Source: an uncultured Bacteroidales bacterium
Lineage (GTDB): Bacteria; Bacteroidota; Bacteroidia; Bacteroidales; UBA932
Assembly (NCBI GenBank): GCA_947253655.1
Contig: CAMYAE010000002.1
Location: 152,659-216,658 of the forward strand
Direction of reading: 5' to 3'
Length of the DNA: 64,000 nt
The notes beneath the pieces were generated by a model, which was not told the DNA's origin, searched no databases, and saw nothing but the letters and a program-made list of their open reading frames with translations. Each line of letters begins with the position of its first letter. The stretch's first letter is position 1. The position numbers were made by a program, and so were the translations under genes. This document shows positions 9,059 through 17,881 of the stretch, one piece after another.

Positions 9059-10057
9059 ATGGATTTAGCACTTTTCAGAGAGATCTTGAGCATTGACTCC
9101 ACTTCTGGAAAGGAAAGGGAGCTCGCCCTTGTACTTGAAAAACGACTTAAAACACCGGGAAACACTGTACAGCGTTTCGAAGTAGGAGACGGGACCTTAA
9201 ACCTGCTGTTTTCATGGGGCGACCCGAAGTTGTATTTCTGTACACATCTCGACACCGTACCTCCTTACATCCCACCCCTTTTTGAAGACGGAATTATCAG
9301 AGGAAGAGGTGCTTGCGATGCCAAGGGTCAGATTTTCTCCATGTTCTCCGCATGCTTGGAACTCGAAAAAACAGGCTTGGACGGCTTCGCTCTCTTACTG
9401 CTCTCCGGAGAAGAGCCGGGTTCGTTCGGAGCGAAAGCCTACACGAGAGACTGCCCCGGAGGAGATTTGGTAATTGTAGGTGAGCCGACAGACAATTCCA
9501 TGGTCTCAGCAGCAAAAGGCACAAGATCGTTTCAGGTTAAAATCAAAGGGAAAAGTTGCCATTCAGGCTATCCGGAACGAGGCGTAAGTGCCGTCCGCCG
9601 CTTTGTGGACTTTATGATGACGGTGGAGACCGCAGATTTCCCCGACGACCCGGAACTCGGCCGTACCACATTCAATATTGGTAAGTTGCATAGCGATAAC
9701 CCTCAGAACGTACTTAGCCCCGAAATAGATTTCAGAATTTATTTCAGGACAACATTTGCAAGTGCGGAAAAGGTCAAGGCCATTATGAATGGACTGCAGA
9801 ATGAATATACGGAAATTGAAGATTTCGGCGGCGATGACCCTATGCACTTCAAGACGTTCGAGGGCATTCCTTCCAAAACTGTAGCTTTCGGCAGCGACGC
9901 CCCGCGGCTTCATAATTTCAAGGAACGGGCCATGTGCGGACCCGGCTCCATTTTCACCGCCCATACTGACAACGAGCAAGTGCTGATAAATGACCTTGAA
10001 ACTGCTGTAAGACAATATATTGCTATGGCTCATCAAGTTCTGTCCGACAATAGATAA
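9059..10057 (+). CDS. dapE: M20 metallopeptidase, candidate succinyl-diaminopimelate desuccinylase
   Basis: 332 residues. All M20 di-zinc features are visible: THLDTVP (His63, Asp65), GRGACDAKG (bridging Asp87), LLSGEEP (catalytic and metal Glu at 118-119), GEPTD (Glu142), KSCHSGYPE (His168 in the dimerisation/lid domain) and a C-terminal His in TAHTDNEQV. M20 members include ArgE, DapE and peptidases, which are hard to separate by sequence. Here the next genes encode lysC-dapB-dapA-dapD-aminotransferase-dapF, and the succinylase route needs a DapE, so DapE is the best reading. It begins 34 bases after the transketolase gene and is 74 bases from lysC. An N-acetylornithine or peptide deacylase remains possible. 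Confidence 0.7.
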   Translation: MDLALFREILSIDSTSGKERELALVLEKRLKTPGNTVQRFEVGDGTLNLLFSWGDPKLYFCTHLDTVPPYIPPLFEDGIIRGRGACDAKGQIFSMFSACLELEKTGLDGFALLLLSGEEPGSFGAKAYTRDCPGGDLVIVGEPTDNSMVSAAKGTRSFQVKIKGKSCHSGYPERGVSAVRRFVDFMMTVETADFPDDPELGRTTFNIGKLHSDNPQNVLSPEIDFRIYFRTTFASAEKVKAIMNGLQNEYTEIEDFGGDDPMHFKTFEGIPSKTVAFGSDAPRLHNFKERAMCGPGSIFTAHTDNEQVLINDLETAVRQYIAMAHQVLSDNR

Positions 10058-10099
10058 CAGTTTTTCCCCGACAATATCGTAAAATCGCCAAACTTTATG

Positions 10100-10107
10100 T
10101 AAGTTTG
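10100..10107 (+). promoter_or_regulatory. Possible -7 promoter element for lysC-dap operon
   Basis: TAAGTTTG fits TAnnTTTG and lies 25 bases upstream of the lysC start, in the only sizeable gap (74 bases) of the region. No convincing -33 TTTG at the right distance. Confidence 0.4.
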
Positions 10108-10131
10108 TATAGATAAATTATCGGTGAAATT

Positions 10132-11478
10132 ATGATAGTGTGTAAATTCGGAGGAACCTCCGTCCAGAATAAAGATGCAATAGAAAGGGTTATCGGGATA
10201 ATAAAGTCGAGGCTGAAAGAACGCCCGGTCGTGGTAGTTTCCGCTTTTTCAAAAGTCACAAGGCAACTGTGCGAACTTGCCGATGAAGCTGAGGCAAAGC
10301 ACGAATCCAACGTTGAGGCTCTAATCGGACAAATAAGAGAAAGGCACAACACAGTTGCATCAGAACTGCTTTCCGACAATAAAGATCTTTTGAATCACAC
10401 CTCGAACAAGGTGGGAGAAATATGCGATGAACTTGAAGCTTTCGTGAAAGGGATCTGCCAAATCGGAGAGCTTTCCCCAAGAAGCAATGCCCGGATTATT
10501 TCTACCGGAGAACTCCTTTCTTCCACAATCATCAGCGCGGCGATGAATTCACGGGGAGTCAAATCCCGCTGGGTGGATGCGAGGAAGATGATAATTACGA
10601 ACGATGACTATCTGAGTGCAAGGCCGGATATGGAAGCTACTCAAAGCAATATTCTTAGGATAATAGGCGAAGAGGCAAAAGGGGTCGACATCGTGCTTAC
10701 ACAAGGCTTCATAGCCTCCTCGGCTTCCGGTGCCACGACAGTGCTCGGCTTTGAGGGCTCTGACTATTCCGCTGCCATTATAGCCATGTCTCTGAATGCT
10801 TCTAAGGTAGAGATATGGACAGACGTAGACGGTATCAGGACAGCAGACCCACGGGTTGTACATAAGACATCAAGGATTGACAGAATTTCTTACGAGGAAG
10901 CGGCTGAAATGGCATATTTGGGAGCCAGGGTGCTTCATCCTCTCACAATAGAGCCTGCCAGAAAGAAAAATATTCCGATCAGGGTGCTCAATTCCGGAAA
11001 TACTGAATGCGAGGGCTCGTCTGTCGTGCGAGACGACTCAATCCCTGACGGCCCAAAATCCATAGCTTTCCGAGATGACATTTATTATATAGAACTTTCC
11101 TCCCGGAAACTTGCCGGAGAGACCTCCATGCTGTCGGGGATATTCGGAATTCTAAAATCCCACAAGATAGAAGCTTTCCTTGTAAGTACCAAGGAGTCAA
11201 AAGTTTCAATTACCGTAGAAGCCGGACATACTGAACTTGAAGAGGCTATGGAGGAGTTGTCGGAGTTGATGGAAATGACGGTATATCGGGACAAGGCTCA
11301 GATTTCCATAGTCGGCAAGAACGTCCTAAGACGCGACAAACTGATAGAAGACATGGCATCCGTCACCGGAAAAATATATATGGTTTCTATTGGCGCAGGC
11401 CTGATGAATATAAGTTTTGTAATCGACAGGGACAGGCTGGCCGAGTCGGTGGACGGGCTGCACAAAAAATTATTTTAA
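10132..11478 (+). CDS. lysC: Aspartokinase (monofunctional)
   Basis: 448 residues. An amino-acid kinase domain occupies about 1-290, with KFGGTSV at 5-11, SPRSNARIISTGELLS and WTDVDGIRTADPRVV. Two C-terminal ACT domains (about 300-448) are the usual site of feedback inhibition by lysine or threonine. It phosphorylates aspartate, the first step toward lysine, threonine, methionine and diaminopimelate. No homoserine dehydrogenase is fused to it. It is 11 bases upstream of dapB. The gene for the next enzyme, aspartate-semialdehyde dehydrogenase (asd), is not in the window. Confidence 0.95.
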   Translation: MIVCKFGGTSVQNKDAIERVIGIIKSRLKERPVVVVSAFSKVTRQLCELADEAEAKHESNVEALIGQIRERHNTVASELLSDNKDLLNHTSNKVGEICDELEAFVKGICQIGELSPRSNARIISTGELLSSTIISAAMNSRGVKSRWVDARKMIITNDDYLSARPDMEATQSNILRIIGEEAKGVDIVLTQGFIASSASGATTVLGFEGSDYSAAIIAMSLNASKVEIWTDVDGIRTADPRVVHKTSRIDRISYEEAAEMAYLGARVLHPLTIEPARKKNIPIRVLNSGNTECEGSSVVRDDSIPDGPKSIAFRDDIYYIELSSRKLAGETSMLSGIFGILKSHKIEAFLVSTKESKVSITVEAGHTELEEAMEELSELMEMTVYRDKAQISIVGKNVLRRDKLIEDMASVTGKIYMVSIGAGLMNISFVIDRDRLAESVDGLHKKLF

Positions 11479-11489
11479 GGAGAAAATTT

Positions 11490-12164
11490 ATGAAAGCTGT
11501 TATTTCGGGATATGGGAAAATGGGGCATATCGTTGAGGAAGAGTTGGCTGTCAGAGGGGTAGAATGTGCCGGAACTACTGAAGATGTTGCAAGTTTCGAC
11601 AAGGACCTTGCTTCTGAGAGCGTGTGTATAGATTTTACCACTCCGGACGCTTTCAGGAAGAACTACCGTTTCATAGCCGAAAATTTTAAGGCTGCCGTAG
11701 TCGGCACTACAGGCTGGTACGATATTAAGGACGAGATTTTCGAATGTTTTGCAAAGAACAGGACTCCTATGATCTGGGCGTCTAATTTTTCAGTCGGGGT
11801 TAATGTCATGACCGCCGCTGTAGAGCTTGTGTCCAAATATCTCGGCAGGGCCGGTGGCTATTCCCCATATATCGTTGAAAAACATCATATACATAAGTTT
11901 GATGCCCCAAGCGGCACGGCAAAGACATTGGCGGCAGCTGTAGAAAACGGAATGTCTGAAAAGGCGGAAATAGCCTCAGTACGCGTCGGAGAGGTGCCGG
12001 GCATTCATACAGTCGGCTTTGAAGGGAAAAACGACAGACTGACCATTGAACACGAGGCTTTTTCCCGTCGTGGATTTGCCGAGGGGGCAGTGACGGCGGC
12101 CTTGCTCACGGAAAGGCTTGAGGGCGTGTACGAATTTAAGGAAATTTTAATGAAGGAGGTATGA
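11490..12164 (+). CDS. dapB: 4-hydroxy-tetrahydrodipicolinate reductase
   Basis: 224 residues, clearly shorter than the about 270 of E. coli DapB but typical of a compact form. It has a Rossmann start ISGYGKMG (residues 5-12), IDFTTPDAF, VVGTTGW, and the catalytic/substrate signature EKHHIHKFDAPSGTA (130-144). It reduces the DapA product with NAD(P)H. The next gene dapA starts 1 base after its stop. Confidence 0.94.
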   Translation: MKAVISGYGKMGHIVEEELAVRGVECAGTTEDVASFDKDLASESVCIDFTTPDAFRKNYRFIAENFKAAVVGTTGWYDIKDEIFECFAKNRTPMIWASNFSVGVNVMTAAVELVSKYLGRAGGYSPYIVEKHHIHKFDAPSGTAKTLAAAVENGMSEKAEIASVRVGEVPGIHTVGFEGKNDRLTIEHEAFSRRGFAEGAVTAALLTERLEGVYEFKEILMKEV

Positions 12165-12165
12165 T

Positions 12166-13041
12166 ATGGGTAAACAATTGATGCTCAAGGGCTGTGGTAC
12201 TGCATTGGTAACTCCTTTCCGTTATGGAGAAGTAGACCTGGATTGTTATAAGTCTCTTGTAAGAAGACAGGTCGAAGCCGGAATCGACTTTCTTGTTCCG
12301 CTTGGCACGACGGCTGAAACCCCTTGTCTGGACAATGACGAGAAAGTCGCTGTGTTGCAAGCAACCAAAGAGGTAGCAGGCAATCTGCCGGTAGTGGTCG
12401 GGTGCGGCACTAATTCGCTTGCTGCGACCTTGAAGAATATCGTGATTCTCGAACCTCACGGAGCCGATGCGTATTTGGTTGTAGTCCCGTACTACAACAA
12501 GCCGACACAGGAAGGACTTTACCGGTATTTCAAGGCTATAGCAGAATCTACCGACAAGGGTATAGTAATATATAACGTGCCGAGCAGAACAGGAACTAAT
12601 ATGTTGTTTTCCACAACATTACGCCTTGCCGAGATTAAGAATATAATTGCCGTCAAAGAGGCCTCCGGCAATATTGATCAGATTCTGAAAATAAAGAGGA
12701 ATGCACCGGAGGGCTTCAGCGTATTGAGCGGAAATGACAACCAGACCCTGCCTCTCATGGCGTGCGGTGCCGATGGGGTGGTTAGTGTCGCATCCAATAT
12801 AGCTCCCCAGCTGACAGCCGCACTTGTAAAGGCAGTACGGGAGAGCAACCTGAAAGATGCTATATCGCTGAATAACAGATTGATGCCTCTATATGAAAAT
12901 TGCTTCATCGAGAGCAACCCTATAGCCGTTAAAGGCGGCCTTTCAGTAATGGGTTTGTGCCGTAACGAGTTGCGTTCTCCGCTGACTCCGGCGACCCCTG
13001 ACACCATAGAAATAATGAAAAAGACAATAGAGGAATTATGA
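12166..13041 (+). CDS. dapA: 4-hydroxy-tetrahydrodipicolinate synthase
   Basis: 291 residues, a TIM-barrel aldolase of normal length. GTTAETPCL (47-55) binds pyruvate, YNVPSRTG (136-143) includes the catalytic Tyr and the Arg, and Lys164 in AVKEASG is the Schiff-base lysine. It condenses pyruvate with aspartate semialdehyde. Its TGA overlaps the dapD ATG by four bases (ATGA), so translation is coupled. Confidence 0.97.
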   Translation: MGKQLMLKGCGTALVTPFRYGEVDLDCYKSLVRRQVEAGIDFLVPLGTTAETPCLDNDEKVAVLQATKEVAGNLPVVVGCGTNSLAATLKNIVILEPHGADAYLVVVPYYNKPTQEGLYRYFKAIAESTDKGIVIYNVPSRTGTNMLFSTTLRLAEIKNIIAVKEASGNIDQILKIKRNAPEGFSVLSGNDNQTLPLMACGADGVVSVASNIAPQLTAALVKAVRESNLKDAISLNNRLMPLYENCFIESNPIAVKGGLSVMGLCRNELRSPLTPATPDTIEIMKKTIEEL

Positions 13042-13808
13042 CGGAGACGGAAAAATTTTATGATATATGCCGGAGGCTTGAGTCCGGAGAAATTAGAGTG
13101 GCCGAGAAAAAGGACGGGGAGTGGATAGTTAATTCTTGGATTAAGGAGGTGATACTCAGCGGTTTTCGTCTCGGTAAACTTTCGGATATGTCCCAGGGGC
13201 AATTTTCGTTTTACGACAAGGACACAATTCCTTTGAGGAATTTCGGACCGGATGATGGGGTGAGAATAGTTCCTGGCGGTAGTGCAGTCAGAATTGGCTC
13301 ATATATAGCGTCTTCCGTAATAATAATGCCCCCTTCATATATCAATATCGGAGCATTTGTGGACGAAAGTTCAATGATAGATTCCCATGCTTTGGTCGGC
13401 TCCTGTGCTCAGGTAGGCAAGCATGTTCATCTTTCGGCCGCATCACAGTTGGGCGGAGTGCTCGAACCGGTAGGGGCTTTGCCTGTGATAATCGAGGATA
13501 ATGTCTTTATCGGCGGTAATTGCGGTATTTACGAGGGGACGATTGTCAAAGGGAATGCCGTTATCGGTACGGGGGTGATAATCAACAGAGCCACTGCGAT
13601 TTATGACAATGTGGCCGGAGAATATATAAAGGCTGACAATAAAGGCAGGATAATTGTTCCGGAGGGGGCTGTGGTGGTTGCAGGCAGCCGTCCTATTACC
13701 AAAGGGCCGGGCAAGGATGCCGGAGTCCAGCTTTACACCCCTGTCATTGTCAAATACAGAGACAACAGGACGTCAGCTTCCGTGGCTCTTGAAGATATTC
13801 TCAGATAA
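13038..13808 (+). CDS. dapD: Tetrahydrodipicolinate N-succinyltransferase
   Basis: 256 residues. A short helical N-domain is followed by a left-handed beta-helix. Matches to E. coli DapD include VRIVPGGSAVRIGSYIA, MPPSYINIGAFVDE, VGSCAQVGKHVHLS and GGVLEP, so the succinylase (not acetylase or LL-aminotransferase) variant of the DAP pathway is indicated. It transfers succinyl from succinyl-CoA onto tetrahydrodipicolinate. The start overlaps dapA and the stop overlaps the aminotransferase ATG (TAATG). Confidence 0.94.
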   Translation: MTETEKFYDICRRLESGEIRVAEKKDGEWIVNSWIKEVILSGFRLGKLSDMSQGQFSFYDKDTIPLRNFGPDDGVRIVPGGSAVRIGSYIASSVIIMPPSYINIGAFVDESSMIDSHALVGSCAQVGKHVHLSAASQLGGVLEPVGALPVIIEDNVFIGGNCGIYEGTIVKGNAVIGTGVIINRATAIYDNVAGEYIKADNKGRIIVPEGAVVVAGSRPITKGPGKDAGVQLYTPVIVKYRDNRTSASVALEDILR

Positions 13809-14995
13809 TGGATTACCGTGATTTTTTCTCTAAGGACACTTCCTCTTTTATGAGGTCGCCCGTAAGGGAGATTTTCAAGAAAGTAAAGCTTGATGAAATC
13901 TACTCTTTTGCGGGCGGTTATCCTTCTGCGGACACTTTTCCGGTTGAAGAGATAGGTCGGGTAATGAACGGTGTAATCGGGAGGTATGGTGGAAAAGCCT
14001 TTCAATACGGCTCCACTCAGGGAGTTACAGAATTGCGGGAGGCTCTTTCGGACAGGTATGAAGTGCCGTTGGAACGTATTCAGATAACATCTTCATCGCA
14101 ACAGGGGATTGATGTTTGTACGAGGATTCTCGCAGATCCGGGAGATGTGATATTGACCTCCAATCCTACATATCTGGGGGCGCTTCAATCATTCAGGTCT
14201 TATAGGGCAGATGTCGTAGGAGTGCGTCACGAGGCGGATTTGAGTGCATTTGAAAGTGCATATATCGGGGCCATAGAAAAAGCCTGTTCCGGCGGACGAA
14301 AGTTGAAATTCCTTTATATAGTGCCTGACTTCCAAAACCCTTCGGGAGAGACACTTACGCTTGAGGAGAGGATGATTTTGGCCTATTTGGCGGAGGAATA
14401 CAACTTCCTTATAGTAGAGGATTGCCCATATCGCGAATTGCGCTACGAAGGGGAGTCTTTGCCGACAATCTATTCCATGGCCCCCGACAGGGTGCTGCAT
14501 TTAGGCTCTTTTTCAAAGATATTTGCCCCTGGCTTCCGTCTCGGTTGGATTTTTGCGGCCCCGGCACTCTTGGACAGAATTTATGTATGCAAGCAGTCTC
14601 TTGACCTTTGCCCTCCGGTTTTCGACCAATACGTAGCGGCAGAGTTCATGTCTTCGGGGAAGCTGGATGCCAATTTAGCCAAAAGCGTCAGGATGTATAA
14701 GGGGAAACGGGACCTGATGCTTTCTCTTTTGGAGAAATATATGCCTTCGGGAGCGAGTTGGACGCGGCCGGAGGGAGGTCTTTTCATATATCTCAGTCTT
14801 CCGGCAGAATTCGATGCGGTTGCCTTTTATGAAAAATCCCTTGCAGAAGGAGTGGCATACGTAGCCGGTAACTTTTTCTGTACGGACGGAAGCGGCCACA
14901 ACACTATGCGGCTGAACTTTTCTTTTATGAGTGAAGAAAAAATCAAGGCTGGCATTCCTCTCTTGTGCAAATTGATTAAGGAAGAATTATGCTGA
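13808..14995 (+). CDS. PLP-dependent class I/II aminotransferase, candidate succinyl-DAP aminotransferase (DapC role)
   Basis: 395 residues, fold type I. Features: SSSQQGIDVCTRILADPGDV, then SNPTYLGALQSF, DFQNPSGETL, VEDCPYRELRYEG, and the PLP lysine in LGSFSKIFAPGFRLGW. The closest recognisable family is the 2-aminoadipate/aromatic (LysN/ARO8-like) group. Because it is translationally coupled to dapD upstream and overlaps dapF downstream by 7 bases, the likely job is transamination of N-succinyl-2-amino-6-oxopimelate, the one step otherwise missing. The assignment rests on context; a broad-specificity aminotransferase is the alternative. Confidence 0.8.
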   Translation: MDYRDFFSKDTSSFMRSPVREIFKKVKLDEIYSFAGGYPSADTFPVEEIGRVMNGVIGRYGGKAFQYGSTQGVTELREALSDRYEVPLERIQITSSSQQGIDVCTRILADPGDVILTSNPTYLGALQSFRSYRADVVGVRHEADLSAFESAYIGAIEKACSGGRKLKFLYIVPDFQNPSGETLTLEERMILAYLAEEYNFLIVEDCPYRELRYEGESLPTIYSMAPDRVLHLGSFSKIFAPGFRLGWIFAAPALLDRIYVCKQSLDLCPPVFDQYVAAEFMSSGKLDANLAKSVRMYKGKRDLMLSLLEKYMPSGASWTRPEGGLFIYLSLPAEFDAVAFYEKSLAEGVAYVAGNFFCTDGSGHNTMRLNFSFMSEEKIKAGIPLLCKLIKEELC

Positions 14996-15792
14996 CAATG
15001 TACAAATACCATGGAGCCGGCAATGACTTCCTTATTGCGGACAATCGCGACGGCAATGTGAAACTGGATGCAACCAAGGTCAGAGCTTTGTGCGACAGGC
15101 ATACCGGTTTCGGAGCTGACGGACTTATGCTTTTAGTGCAAGACCCGGAGTTGGATTTCGGCATGGAGTATTTCAATTCTGACGGCTCCGGAGGCATGAT
15201 GTGCGGCAATGGAGGTCGCTGCATAGTGGCCTTCGCGGCTGATATAGGCTATAAGAGCTTTAATTTCAAAGCACCGGACGGGCCTCATGAAGCCTATATT
15301 CTCCGAAGTGGCAATCCTAAAATCGTTCGTTTGAAAATGAGGGATGTCATAGATGTTGAAAAAATAGGTGAGAACGAGTATTTTCTTGACACCGGCACCA
15401 AGCATTTCGTGAGGTTTGTTGAGGATATAAAGGGATATGGCGTGATAGGAGAAGGCCGGAGAATACGCTATGACAGTCGTTTTGCCACGGTAGGGACCAA
15501 TGCCGATTTTGTACAGCGGGAAGCGGATAGGCTTATAGTCAGAACATACGAGAAAGGAGTTGAGTCCGAGACTCTTGCATGCGGTACCGGAATAGTGGCC
15601 TCTGCAATTGCCGCATTTCTTGACGACAGGACTTGCGGATATGAGGAGGAAGGAGGCATTCTAAAATATGTAGTCGATGCCAAAATATCGTCATTGACGG
15701 TAGAGTTCAGGCCTTCCGGCGATTGCCACACCTTTGAAGATATATGGCTTACCGGCCCGGCGGAATATATAGGTATAGTAAAAACCGAATAA
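14989..15792 (+). CDS. dapF: Diaminopimelate epimerase
   Basis: 267 residues. The start reads YKYHGAGNDFLIADN. The two catalytic cysteines are Cys72 in MCGNGGRC and Cys197 in ETLACGTG, both intact. It converts LL-DAP to meso-DAP for peptidoglycan and lysine. Two in-frame ATG codons exist, 14989 and 14998. The first is chosen because AGGAAGAA lies just upstream of it, but many DapF proteins start at the equivalent of the second. Last gene of the dap operon; no lysA (DAP decarboxylase) in the window. Confidence 0.96.
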   Translation: MLTMYKYHGAGNDFLIADNRDGNVKLDATKVRALCDRHTGFGADGLMLLVQDPELDFGMEYFNSDGSGGMMCGNGGRCIVAFAADIGYKSFNFKAPDGPHEAYILRSGNPKIVRLKMRDVIDVEKIGENEYFLDTGTKHFVRFVEDIKGYGVIGEGRRIRYDSRFATVGTNADFVQREADRLIVRTYEKGVESETLACGTGIVASAIAAFLDDRTCGYEEEGGILKYVVDAKISSLTVEFRPSGDCHTFEDIWLTGPAEYIGIVKTE

Positions 15793-15810
15793 CTTTTATA
15801 AATTTATAGA

Positions 15811-16527
15811 ATGAAAAAGATCTACATAGTGCTTTTGGCGGCAGTCCTTGCTACAGCCTGCCTTAAGGGCTCATACGAGTCCAATTATAATGCTGTATGC
15901 AACTTTGAATTTGTTGATATCCAGAATATTGACAGCATATATCATAAGAACTCTTTTGGGGAGGGCGGTTTTATTTTCTGCAACAAGAATGACGGGACGT
16001 CCGAAGATATAAAGGGCGGTTTCATATTTTCAATGTTGTGCGATACCACCTATAAAGCCGGGCATGTTTCGCGTTCACCGTTCTGTGTAGCCGATACCAC
16101 AGCCATAGGCAAATGTTTTTTGGTGTATTGGCAGCAGGATGAGGCTTCAATGCCGGAACATGACATTGTCTTCGCTTCCTCTCAATACGGCACTGCAACT
16201 CCGAAAAACTGTTATATCAATAATACAAATGAGGTGGCTAACATCGCCATGTTCGGAAAGGACGGTGTTCCTGCATTTGCAGAGGGAGACTATCTCAAAT
16301 TGACGGTTTCGGCTACACTGAACAATGTTGTAAAGGAGAAAAAGGCGGAAATATTCCTCGCGAAATATGAGGGGACTCTCAAAGTGCTTACGGATTGGAC
16401 CAAGTTTGACATCAGCGGTTTAGGGGATTTTGACTATCTGGATTTCAACCTTTCTTCCAACAGGAGTGATCTGCCGATGAGGTGTTGTATGGATTTGTTT
16501 GTAGTCCAAGTGGCTATAAAACAATAG
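15811..16527 (+). CDS. Lipoprotein, DUF4465-like
   Basis: 238 residues. Signal peptide with lipobox LATAC (Cys17) predicts a lipoprotein. The C-terminal half (LTDWTKFDISGLGDFDYLDF ... CMDLFVVQVAI) resembles the end of DUF4465 proteins of Bacteroidota, which are predicted jelly-roll surface proteins of unknown role. It follows dapF by 18 bases but is functionally unrelated as far as can be seen. Family assignment is from pattern recognition and is moderate. Confidence 0.6.
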   Translation: MKKIYIVLLAAVLATACLKGSYESNYNAVCNFEFVDIQNIDSIYHKNSFGEGGFIFCNKNDGTSEDIKGGFIFSMLCDTTYKAGHVSRSPFCVADTTAIGKCFLVYWQQDEASMPEHDIVFASSQYGTATPKNCYINNTNEVANIAMFGKDGVPAFAEGDYLKLTVSATLNNVVKEKKAEIFLAKYEGTLKVLTDWTKFDISGLGDFDYLDFNLSSNRSDLPMRCCMDLFVVQVAIKQ

Positions 16528-16567
16528 ATTGCAAGAGATATATCAATAATTTTCAATACCTATCCAA

Positions 16568-17365
16568 ATGAAAAAAAATCAAGATTACAAGAACGCTGCG
16601 TTGGCGTCTCTTAGTGGCATATGGGCCAAGGCCGTAGTCGCCACCCTCGTATTAATCGCAATCAATAGTCCGGCCTTTGCTCCTAACATTGCACAGGGGG
16701 TTTCCGGAGATACTTCAGTAGGCTTGTCCTTGTTTGTCTGTGTCTACGAATTGCTTGTTATTGTTCCTATAGGAGTAGGATTTATGAATACTTTCAGGCT
16801 GCTTTATGAGGAGAATGACATTGATTTGACAAGCAACTGCATCTCTTTGGCGTTAAAGCACTATGTGCATATAATTTTGGGAATGCTCTTGGTTACGGTT
16901 CTCGTTATGATAGGGTTCTTGCTTCTTATTATCCCCGGAATTATACTTGGCTATGCCTATTCAATGGTGCCTTATCTCCTCGTCGAGCGTCCGGATATGT
17001 CTGTGACCGAGACACTTAAGGCCAGCCGGACTATGATGAAAGGCCGCAAGTTCGATCTATTCTACTTGCAACTGAGTTTCATCGGCTGGATATTATTGTC
17101 AATAATAACATTGGGTATAGGATTTATATGGCTATATCCTTATATGATGACGGCTCAGGCTGCTTTCTATCGCGATGTCAAGTTGGAGAACGGCATAATC
17201 AAAGATATTCCGGCCGAACCGGTCGCACCTGTGGCAGAGCCGGCAACACCATTTGCCGGGCAGGAAGCGGAGGCAACAGAGCCGGTTGCTTCATCTGAAA
17301 AGGAGACAACAGAGCCGATTGCTTCATCTGAAGCGTCTGCTCCGGAAAACAAGCCTGAAGAGTAA
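16568..17365 (+). CDS. DUF975-family integral membrane protein with acidic repeat tail
   Basis: 265 residues. About five hydrophobic segments between residues 15 and 210, with the loop-helix signature LLIIPGIILGYAYSMVPY typical of DUF975-type inner-membrane proteins of unknown role. Residues about 215-265 form a soluble tail rich in Pro, Glu, Ala and Ser with repeated TEPxASSE units, probably disordered. Its stop codon abuts the stop codon of rimM on the other strand with no space for a terminator. Confidence 0.65.
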   Translation: MKKNQDYKNAALASLSGIWAKAVVATLVLIAINSPAFAPNIAQGVSGDTSVGLSLFVCVYELLVIVPIGVGFMNTFRLLYEENDIDLTSNCISLALKHYVHIILGMLLVTVLVMIGFLLLIIPGIILGYAYSMVPYLLVERPDMSVTETLKASRTMMKGRKFDLFYLQLSFIGWILLSIITLGIGFIWLYPYMMTAQAAFYRDVKLENGIIKDIPAEPVAPVAEPATPFAGQEAEATEPVASSEKETTEPIASSEASAPENKPEE

Positions 17366-17878
17366 TTATAACAGCCCTTCGGGAATGGTCATAACTATTT
17401 CCTGACGGGAATTATCCAAGGACAGGATGAGGTCTTCATGAAGAGGCAGCATTACCTGTCCTTTTGCTGTCTCCGCGTGGATGCATGGATTTCCGGGAAT
17501 GTCTTCTATGCCGGTAATTATTCCGATCTTATTCCCGTCCGCGTCTTTGAGACGCCAGCCGATAAGCACGTTCCAATCTTCTTCGTAGCCCTCAATCGTA
17601 TCGCTTTCTGCGAAAACGCCCTTTCCGACAATCTCTTCGGCTTCGTCGTAGCTCATGATGTCATTGAGCCTCACGATTGCACGTGAAGAGCCTTTAATGA
17701 CAAATGATTTGATAAAAAAAGGAACCGGCAGTCCATCATAATAGATGAATACCGGTTCTTTAAGATTGATATCTTCAGGAGCGAAGTCCCGGAAACCGAT
17801 TACGATTTCCCCTTCGGTACCATTTGATTTCAATACCTGGGCTATCTGCAGCAAGTCATTAGAACCTGCTCTGGACAT
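17366..17878 (-). CDS. rimM: Ribosome maturation factor RimM
   Basis: 170 residues. An N-terminal RimM domain (about 8-85, IAQVLKSNGTEGEIVIGFRD) is followed by a PRC-barrel-like domain (about 92-170, LIGWRLKDADGNKIGIITGI; MLPLHEDLILSLD). It helps 16S processing and maturation of the 30S head, binding S19. It lies 3 bases downstream of rpsP, the usual pairing. It is convergent and abutting with the DUF975 gene. Confidence 0.95.
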   Translation of the reverse strand: MSRAGSNDLLQIAQVLKSNGTEGEIVIGFRDFAPEDINLKEPVFIYYDGLPVPFFIKSFVIKGSSRAIVRLNDIMSYDEAEEIVGKGVFAESDTIEGYEEDWNVLIGWRLKDADGNKIGIITGIEDIPGNPCIHAETAKGQVMLPLHEDLILSLDNSRQEIVMTIPEGLL

Positions 17879-17881
17879 GGT

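Noticed and set aside
10058..10131. Lysine riboswitch before lysC
   Set aside because: The gap is only 74 bases and shows no L-box-like conserved structure.
17366..17368. Terminator between the convergent DUF975 and rimM genes
   Set aside because: The stop codons abut; no hairpin is present between them.
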